From Motiliproteus sp041586615 (GTDB lineage Bacteria; Pseudomonadota; Gammaproteobacteria; Pseudomonadales; Balneatricaceae), in the NCBI GenBank assembly GCA_041586615.1, contig JBFGZS010000025.1, positions 1-57,546 of the forward strand: a DNA stretch of 57,546 nt, given 5' to 3'. Both the position numbers and the translations under genes were made by a program. The notes beneath the pieces were generated by a model. The model saw only the letters and a program-made list of their open reading frames with translations, was not told the DNA's origin and searched no databases. Below are positions 52,246-57,546 of this stretch, one piece after another (within the stretch, counting starts at the first letter, position 1; each line of letters opens with the position of its first letter).

Positions 52246-55095
52246 ATGACCCCAACGCCCCGAACTGGCCGCTTTTTAAGCCTGAAATGGAAGCTGTTTT
52301 TACTGCTGACGTTAATTTTTTTCGCCATTGCCCTGGGCACGTCTTGGCTGACCTATCAGCAGCAACAAGCGCAACTGCATTCAGAGCGGCTGCAGATAAG
52401 CCAACGTGCGAGCCATGAACTGACCCGACAAATCATCAGCTCCCAGGAGCGCCTGTCTCGCTTAGCCGAATACCTGGTACTGCTGTCAACCGAAGATGGC
52501 TCAAACCGTTCCCAAGAACGGTTGATACAAGGCTCTACGCGCTACTTCGATCGCTTGCAACTGCTGTGGGGGCTGGACACACTGCAAGTGAACCTTGCCA
52601 ATAAGCCGCCGCTACTGGCACTCGGTGAATCGGACCCTAAACTGGTACTTATTAGCCAGAAGTCACTCGCTACTGAAGCGCCGGCGATGGGCCTGGACTG
52701 CTCACCAGAATGTAAAATACAAGCGGCGGTTCCGGTACTCCTTGACTCAGTAACCGCCAGCCTGGGTATCTCAAGCTCCATCGCCGACCTGATTCTCGAC
52801 ATGCGCGGTATATCGGGTTGGGAGATCGGTATCGTCACCCCAAACGACAGCGCCGAAGCCGATCTGCAACCTTGGAACCTGAATGTCACCGCACTCAGCA
52901 ACCGCGACAAGCTGCTTCCCTCTCTGCAGAAAGCCGCTAGCACGATTTCTTTCCACGGCGCGGGTAGCTACCTGATCGAACAGCAGGAACACTTTTACGA
53001 CCTGACGCTGGAACCGATCGGACTCGAAGGCCAGGCAATGAACTATTGGGTCATTTTGACGGACATCACCGACAGCTACGCCGCGATACGCTATAACTCA
53101 CTACGGCTGCTGCTGGCCACTCTCGCCACGCTCTTCATGTGCGCCCTCTTTTTCACGCTGGTGCTACATAACCCCCTCAAGGCACTCAAAAAAATCAGCG
53201 AAGCCCTACCCATGCTTGCCCAACACCAGTTCAGTCAATTCCGACAGTTACTGGACTACAAACTCAAACCATCTGAAAGCCTGCTGCGCGATGAATTCGA
53301 CCTGCTTGCCGACGGGGCCTACCAGCTCTCCGACGAGCTGGATAGCCTGGACCGGGAAGTCCGGGAACGCACCGAAAGACTACACCGCAGTACACTGGAA
53401 CTGGCCGAGCAACATGATTTTGTCGCGGGCATTCTCGACAATGCACAAGCGGCCATTTTGCTGCAAGACCGGTTCGGACGCTGCCAAAGTATCAACCCTT
53501 TTGGCCGGCTTCTGGTCGGAAGGGGCGAGCTACAATGCCTGGGTAACAGCTTCGACAGTCTGTTCGGCCCCCTTCGCACCCCGCATAGACAGCAGCTGCA
53601 AGAGGTGCTCGACGGCAAGCTAAACAGCTATCGTCACGAAACGAGCATCGTCGACCAAAAAGGATTAATGCGCACCTTATCCTGGCTGCATTCGCGCCTC
53701 AGACAGCAAGACAGACCGGATACCATTCTGACCATCGGCACTGACATCACCGAGCAGAAGCAAGTCCAAGCCCAATTACAGTGGCTGGCCCATCATGACC
53801 CGCTCACACAACTCCCGAACCGTACCGGATTACAGGTAGCGCTACAGAACGCCCTGATACAGGCGGAAAAAAATCAACAATCACTTGCCGTCCTATTTTG
53901 TGACTTGGACAATTTCAAGGATGTTAACGACAGTCTTGGCCATCCCACCGGCGACGAAGTGCTTATCGAAACAGCCCAACGAATGCGAAACGTCGTCCGA
54001 CGCCCGGATACGGTCGCGCGCCATGGCGGCGATGAATTTGTCATCTTGCTGGAGAATCTCAACGCATCCTCTGATGCCATCACGGTAGGGCAGAAAATAC
54101 TCAACTGCCTGGGACAAAGCTACCATATCGGCGACAAAGAACTGTTTGTCGGTGCCACGCTGGGTATCGCGCACTTCCCTGAGCACGGCACCGATGCGAC
54201 AACGCTCATCAAACACGCCGACGTTGCCATGTACCGCGCAAAAAACGAAGGACGCAACCGCTACTGCACTTATAGCCCCGAGCAATCGGAGCCGCTGCGC
54301 AATCGACTCGATCTGGCCACCGACCTGCGTTACGCGCTGCAACGCAGCGAGATGGTACTGTACTACCAGCCGCAACTCGCACCTGACGGCCTGACGGTCA
54401 TTGGCGTTGAGGCACTTATTCGCTGGATGCACCACGAACAGGGCATGATTCCCCCCGATCGCTTTATACCGCTGGCTGAGGAAAGCGGACTAATCATCGA
54501 GATCGGCGACTGGGTTCTCAACGAAGCTTGCCGGCAGCTGGCCAGCTGGAATAACAACGGCATCAATAATATTCGTATGGCAGTCAACCTGGCCGGGGCA
54601 CAGATTACCGATCCAAGGCTTATCTCACGCATTAAACACGCACTCAAAGCAAGTGCCATCAAACCCGAATCGCTGGAGTTAGAAATTACCGAAACCTTTA
54701 TTATGGGCAACCTTGAGCAGACGCTCAGCCAGCTGCATGCCATAAAAGCATTAGGCATTGAGCTTGCCATCGATGATTTTGGTACCGGCTACTCATCGCT
54801 GAATTACCTGAAAAAGCTACCGGTCGACAGACTTAAAATCGACAAATCCTTCGTGTTTGATATCGGCAAGGAAAAGGATGATGAAGCGATCGCCAAAGCC
54901 ATCATCGCTTTGGGACATAGCCTTGACATGCAAATAACGGCCGAAGGGGTAGAAGATCAGCACCATGTCGATTTTCTCTATGAAAACGGCTGCGATGTAC
55001 TGCAGGGGTTCCTGTTCAGTAAGCCTCTTCCGGCCGACCGGTGTCTGGCCTTTCTGCGTGAACACGCCCGTCCCTGCGCGCACGCGGCCCTATGA
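52246..55095 (+). CDS. GGDEF-EAL protein with periplasmic sensor and PAS domain
   Basis: The 949-residue protein has a membrane helix near residues 15-40, a periplasmic region, a second helix (about 285-305), then PAS (AGILDNAQAAILLQDRFGRCQS ... TIGTDITEQK). GGDEF carries its intact catalytic loop RHGGDEFVILL near residue 592. EAL begins with VEALIRWMH near residue 720 and has EITETF, AIDDFGTGYSSLNYL and the C-terminal VEDQHHVDFL. Both active sites look intact, so it could both make and break cyclic di-GMP. The PstS-like protein upstream may supply its signal. AAGGA lies 12 bases before the ATG. Confidence 0.94.
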   Translation: MTPTPRTGRFLSLKWKLFLLLTLIFFAIALGTSWLTYQQQQAQLHSERLQISQRASHELTRQIISSQERLSRLAEYLVLLSTEDGSNRSQERLIQGSTRYFDRLQLLWGLDTLQVNLANKPPLLALGESDPKLVLISQKSLATEAPAMGLDCSPECKIQAAVPVLLDSVTASLGISSSIADLILDMRGISGWEIGIVTPNDSAEADLQPWNLNVTALSNRDKLLPSLQKAASTISFHGAGSYLIEQQEHFYDLTLEPIGLEGQAMNYWVILTDITDSYAAIRYNSLRLLLATLATLFMCALFFTLVLHNPLKALKKISEALPMLAQHQFSQFRQLLDYKLKPSESLLRDEFDLLADGAYQLSDELDSLDREVRERTERLHRSTLELAEQHDFVAGILDNAQAAILLQDRFGRCQSINPFGRLLVGRGELQCLGNSFDSLFGPLRTPHRQQLQEVLDGKLNSYRHETSIVDQKGLMRTLSWLHSRLRQQDRPDTILTIGTDITEQKQVQAQLQWLAHHDPLTQLPNRTGLQVALQNALIQAEKNQQSLAVLFCDLDNFKDVNDSLGHPTGDEVLIETAQRMRNVVRRPDTVARHGGDEFVILLENLNASSDAITVGQKILNCLGQSYHIGDKELFVGATLGIAHFPEHGTDATTLIKHADVAMYRAKNEGRNRYCTYSPEQSEPLRNRLDLATDLRYALQRSEMVLYYQPQLAPDGLTVIGVEALIRWMHHEQGMIPPDRFIPLAEESGLIIEIGDWVLNEACRQLASWNNNGINNIRMAVNLAGAQITDPRLISRIKHALKASAIKPESLELEITETFIMGNLEQTLSQLHAIKALGIELAIDDFGTGYSSLNYLKKLPVDRLKIDKSFVFDIGKEKDDEAIAKAIIALGHSLDMQITAEGVEDQHHVDFLYENGCDVLQGFLFSKPLPADRCLAFLREHARPCAHAAL

Positions 55096-55218
55096 CTATG
55101 AACCCGGCGGGCTGATAGACAAATTCAGGGATGCGTTATTACGGCGGCAACGTCATACCCAACAAAAAATAATGTCGCCTTAACAGGCGGTTAATAGCAG
55201 GGTTAGCACACCAATAAT

Positions 55219-55701
55219 TTAATCACTAACAGGCGATACCCGGAATAAACCGGGAGCTACCGCACAGACTTCCACCTGCTGCCCAACCATAATTTCATCC
55301 AGCGGGCAGGTTTCATCTATTTCAACGCGCCAACTAATCCCCGAATAGCGTGTCTGTCCCGGCTCCTGGCGACTCACGGTCTGCTGCAACCGAAACCGGT
55401 AGCCCACCAGATCGCTACTGGTATCCCGGGACGGACGGCTCTCACGCCCTTGTAACATCCGCATTGGCCTCCAGAGCAACCCCGTTACCAACGCGGAACT
55501 CACACCAAAACTGGCTATTTCCCAGCTTAGCTGCGGGACAAGCCACCCCGCCCATAACAAAAACCCGGTTATCAGCGCCCCCAAGCCAGCGAACAGCACA
55601 ACCCCCGTCGACAACCCCAGGACGACGGCCTCGATAGCCAGCAAAGTAAAGCCGAGACTAAACCAGAACGCATGGGGATTAAGCTGAAAATAGTCGATCA
55701 T
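55219..55701 (-). CDS. NfeD-family membrane protein
   Basis: The 160-residue protein has three or four membrane helices (FWFSLGFTLLAIEAVVLGLS, FAGLGALITGFLLWAG) followed by an OB-fold tail (YRFRLQQTVSRQEPGQTRYSGISWRVEIDETCPLDEIMVGQQVEV). This is the short NfeD form. NfeD proteins partner with SPFH/stomatin proteins; here its ATG overlaps the SPFH stop codon, so the two are coupled. Confidence 0.92.
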   Translation of the reverse strand: MIDYFQLNPHAFWFSLGFTLLAIEAVVLGLSTGVVLFAGLGALITGFLLWAGWLVPQLSWEIASFGVSSALVTGLLWRPMRMLQGRESRPSRDTSSDLVGYRFRLQQTVSRQEPGQTRYSGISWRVEIDETCPLDEIMVGQQVEVCAVAPGLFRVSPVSD

Positions 55702-56705
55702 AAGGCGGCGCCTTTAAACGCCGCACTCTGATTCATCGCAGCAACAATACTGACCGCCTCGGCAACCGTTGAGCCAGCCTCACTCTTCTGCCCGTCCATC
55801 AGGACAACAGTCCCCTCTTTAGCAATCGCTTTACGGGCCTCTATGGCCTGAAGCGCCAGCTCAAGCTGAACGGCTTTCTGGCCTTGCTCTGTCACCGCCA
55901 CCTCACCGAGAACCTGCAAGGCATCCGCCCGCGCCCTGGCCACGGTCTCAATAGCCTGCGCCTCGCCTTCCGCACGTAGAATCTGGTCCTCTTTAGACGC
56001 CTGCGCCGCAAGAACGATGGCCGCCTTCTCGGCTTCGGCATTCAGAACCTGCGCTTGCTTTTCGCCTTCAGCCTCGTTGATCGCAGCCTGCCGCAGCCCT
56101 TCAGACTCGAGGATTTTAGCCCGCTTCTCCCGCTCGGCGCGCATCTGCTGCTCCATTGCCGACAAGACCGACGCCGGTGGGTCAATATCCTTGATCTCAT
56201 AACGCAACACCTGAACACCCCAAGGCTCAGCCGCCTCATTGATCGCATTCACAATATTAATATTCAGGGTATCGCGCTCCTCGAAGGTACGATCCAGGTC
56301 CAGCTTACCAATTTCACTGCGCATGGTCGTTTGCCCCAACTGGGACACGGCGTATTTGTAGTTATCGACACCATAACTGGCCCGATACGCATCAATCACC
56401 TTAATATAAAGAATACCGTCGATCCCCAGGTTAATATTGTCCTTGGTTATGGCTGTCTGCTTGGTTACGTTGATGGCTTGCTCTTTTAGATTACGATCCG
56501 CCGCAACCTTGTCGATAAAAGGCACCAGAAAATTCAGACCCGCCGTCATGGTTTTGTTGTATTTACCAAATCGCTCGACCACGAACGCCCTGTTTTGCGG
56601 TACAAATTTTACCGAGCCTTTCAGCACAATAAGTGCGACGACGGTGAACCCAACCCAGAAGCTGAATAACCCTTCCAGCCCGATGGCATACAAAATATCG
56701 CTCAT
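55698..56705 (-). CDS. SPFH/band-7 (stomatin-like, QmcA) membrane protein
   Basis: The 335-residue protein has one N-terminal membrane helix (FSFWVGFTVVALIVLKGSVKFVPQ), then the SPFH core (NRAFVVERFGKYNKTMTAGLNFLVPFIDKVA, AVSQLGQTTMRSEIGKLDLDRTF, VLRYEIKDIDPP). A long coiled coil rich in Ala/Glu follows (SEGLRQAAINEAEGEKQAQVLNAEAEKA). It forms oligomers in the inner membrane. Its stop overlaps the nfeD start. The E. coli homologue is QmcA. Confidence 0.95.
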   Translation of the reverse strand: MSDILYAIGLEGLFSFWVGFTVVALIVLKGSVKFVPQNRAFVVERFGKYNKTMTAGLNFLVPFIDKVAADRNLKEQAINVTKQTAITKDNINLGIDGILYIKVIDAYRASYGVDNYKYAVSQLGQTTMRSEIGKLDLDRTFEERDTLNINIVNAINEAAEPWGVQVLRYEIKDIDPPASVLSAMEQQMRAEREKRAKILESEGLRQAAINEAEGEKQAQVLNAEAEKAAIVLAAQASKEDQILRAEGEAQAIETVARARADALQVLGEVAVTEQGQKAVQLELALQAIEARKAIAKEGTVVLMDGQKSEAGSTVAEAVSIVAAMNQSAAFKGAAL

Positions 56706-56778
56706 GATCTATTTCCCTGATTAAAGATATTCAATATTTTTCTGAAGGATGCGCTTTAGCGCACTGGCCGACTCTCTC

Positions 56779-56868
56779 CTAACAGCAAACAGCCCCCTAA
56801 CAGCAAACAACCCACTAACAGCAAACAACCCACTAACAACAAGCAGCCCACTAACAGCAAGCAGCCCG
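56779..56868 (+). repeat. 18-bp tandem array, five copies
   Basis: Five 18-bp units (type ctaacagcaaacaaccca) run from 56779 to 56868; copies 2 and 3 are identical, the others differ at one to three places. Directly after comes a perfect 9-bp inverted repeat (CAGCCCGCC, 56862-56870, with GGCGGGCTG, 56883-56891). It lies upstream of the SPFH gene and downstream of the lipoprotein gene. The multiple-of-three unit keeps a frame open on the minus strand (Leu/Val/Gly-rich), which I regard as an artefact. Confidence 0.9.
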
Positions 56869-56953
56869 CCGACGTGAACGTGGGCGGGCTGTGGTAGCGC
56901 TATCCGAAGCATTCTCCGGTAGTTATAGACAAAAAAGATGGCGCTTATCCGTT

Positions 56954-57181
56954 TTACTCAGATAGGTATTCCTCAATACTGCGGATTTCATCTTTATTGA
57001 CCATCTTTGCCACGCCCTGAGGATCTTCAAATTCATAAAACCCCGAGTCACTATCAAAGTCGACCGTATCAGCGGCCTGCAGTTGAGTCCCATCTTTAAG
57101 GGTAATCAGCTGCGGCGACGCACAGGCCGCCAGAGCAGAAACCATAAAAGTAATCGCCAATACACGCATCGAATCAAACAT
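56954..57181 (-). CDS. YgdI/YgdR-family small lipoprotein
   Basis: The 75-residue precursor ends its signal with a lipobox (VSALAAC near residue 20), giving a mature lipoprotein of about 56 residues. ITLKDGTQLQAADTVDFDSDSGFYEFEDPQGVAKMVNKDEIRSIEE is the YgdR beta-barrel-like (Sm-like) domain. TAGGAAG before the ATG at 57181 supports this start. Function of the family is unknown. Transcribed alone. Confidence 0.9.
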   Translation of the reverse strand: MFDSMRVLAITFMVSALAACASPQLITLKDGTQLQAADTVDFDSDSGFYEFEDPQGVAKMVNKDEIRSIEEYLSE

Positions 57182-57343
57182 GCTTATCTTCCTAAAATTA
57201 GTGATTCGTCATTTTTAACACACTTCTAGCAACAGGCAAAGCGCCGCTTTCAGGCAACCTACGCTTGTCTTACTTGCGCGCAATTTCGACTGACTTTAAC
57301 CCGGGCGGTTACGCAAAAAGATAACGAGAGGCGATAGTCAGAT

Positions 57344-57378
57344 GCGAGGTGCGAGGTGCGAGGTGCGAGGTGCGAGGT
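57344..57378 (+). repeat. Heptanucleotide tandem array (GCGAGGT)5
   Basis: Five perfect 7-bp copies lie between the lipoprotein gene and tRNA-Glu, about 160 bases before the lipoprotein start on the minus strand. The remaining 57182-57438 region shows no gene. Confidence 0.93.
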
Positions 57379-57438
57379 CTATAACGAGGGGTATCGCTCG
57401 CCCATCTGGAAGAAGATATCCAGAAGCCAGCATAAAGA

Positions 57439-57514
57439 TGGCGTCCCATAGGGGGTTCGAACCCCTGTTACCGCCGTGAAAGGGCGGTGTCCTAGGCCAC
57501 TAGACGAATGGGAC
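57439..57514 (-). tRNA. tRNA-Glu (anticodon TTC)
   Basis: The minus strand reads GTCCCATTCGTCTAGTGG at the 5' end, an anticodon stem CCGCC/GGCGG with loop CTTTCAC, the T-loop GGTTCGAACC and the acceptor partner ATGGGAC followed by encoded GCCA. It has 76 bases with CCA included, and differs from E. coli tRNA-Glu at few places. The anticodon is at 57478-57480 on the plus strand as gaa. Confidence 0.97.
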
Positions 57515-57535
57515 ACAAGAAAAACAAACAAAAAT

Positions 57536-57546
57536 TGGTGGAGCCT
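57536..57546 (-). tRNA. 3' end of a further tRNA (cut by window edge)
   Basis: The minus strand ends its first bases AGGCTCCACCA, the acceptor end plus encoded CCA of a tRNA, 21 bases upstream of tRNA-Glu. AGCTCCACCA-type ends and pairing with tRNA-Glu suggest tRNA-Ala, but only 11 bases are visible. Confidence 0.6.

Noticed and set aside
52000..52418. A third frame open across the end of the PstS-like gene and the start of the GGDEF-EAL gene (GYAAFNDGSIACGNAHHC and onward)
   Set aside because: Composition looks coding-like, but it overlaps two well-supported genes and has no start with a ribosome-binding site. I could not match it to any family.
56721..56912. Minus-strand open frame of Leu/Val/Gly repeats
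   Set aside because: It is created by the 18-bp tandem array, whose unit is a multiple of three; no homology or ribosome-binding site.

Overview
The window reads as chromosomal DNA of a heterotrophic, probably aquatic gammaproteobacterium of moderate GC content. This rests on gene order and gene content: divergent lptFG / pepA-holC-valS, the pair prfB-lysS, a periplasmic nitrate reductase cluster under an FNR-type box, and a branched-chain acyl-CoA catabolic cluster with a LiuR-like MerR regulator. I cannot name genus or species. No phage, insertion sequence, CRISPR array or rRNA is visible.

Layout. 1-3853: start of an ADP-ribose pyrophosphatase gene (edge), a methyltransferase, an exosortase-associated acyltransferase carrying a hexanucleotide repeat, and an HD-GYP response regulator. 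3986-8940: napF-D-A-(napH relic)-B-C on the minus strand, behind a palindromic FNR box placed at -41.5. 8962-12816: endonuclease IV, a PQQ sugar dehydrogenase, a small Cys-motif protein and a YitT-type membrane protein. 12949-25012: valine/isobutyrate/propionate catabolism (mmsA, acyl-CoA dehydrogenase, enoyl-CoA hydratase, 3-hydroxyisobutyryl-CoA hydrolase, mmsB, prpE, MaoC protein) on the minus strand, with AraC and MerR regulators and an acyl-CoA synthetase on the plus strand. 25095-33223: mostly uncharacterised genes, including a TRAP-type receptor next to a Cache histidine kinase with no permease, and a small membrane protein with a Cys/Gly-rich repeated tail overlapping a second unknown gene. 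33321-42777: housekeeping genes (ung, lysS, prfB, dgkA, flavodoxin, gloA) with a CPA1 antiporter carrying a cyclic-nucleotide domain, an isolated MlaC protein and a phasin. 43072-51492: RDD protein, lptG/lptF, pepA, holC, valS and its terminator. 51640-57546: PstS-like small receptor with a GGDEF-EAL protein, nfeD/SPFH pair, YgdR-like lipoprotein, tRNA-Glu and the end of a further tRNA.

How it works together. The Nap cluster should accept quinol electrons through NapC and NapB to NapA. NapG is absent and NapH survives only as a broken C-terminal fragment, so the NapGH branch has been lost in place. The mms genes convert isobutyryl-CoA to propionyl-CoA; two palindromic sites of the same form (15582 and 22576) suggest control by the MerR protein encoded at 22694. 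Two c-di-GMP proteins flank the window (2807, 52246).

Most unusual at sequence level: (1) the napH relic; (2) five intergenic arrays of different 7-, 8- and 18-bp units plus one coding 6-bp array; (3) a 30-bp coding repeat whose copies differ only at synonymous sites; (4) prfB without its programmed frameshift.
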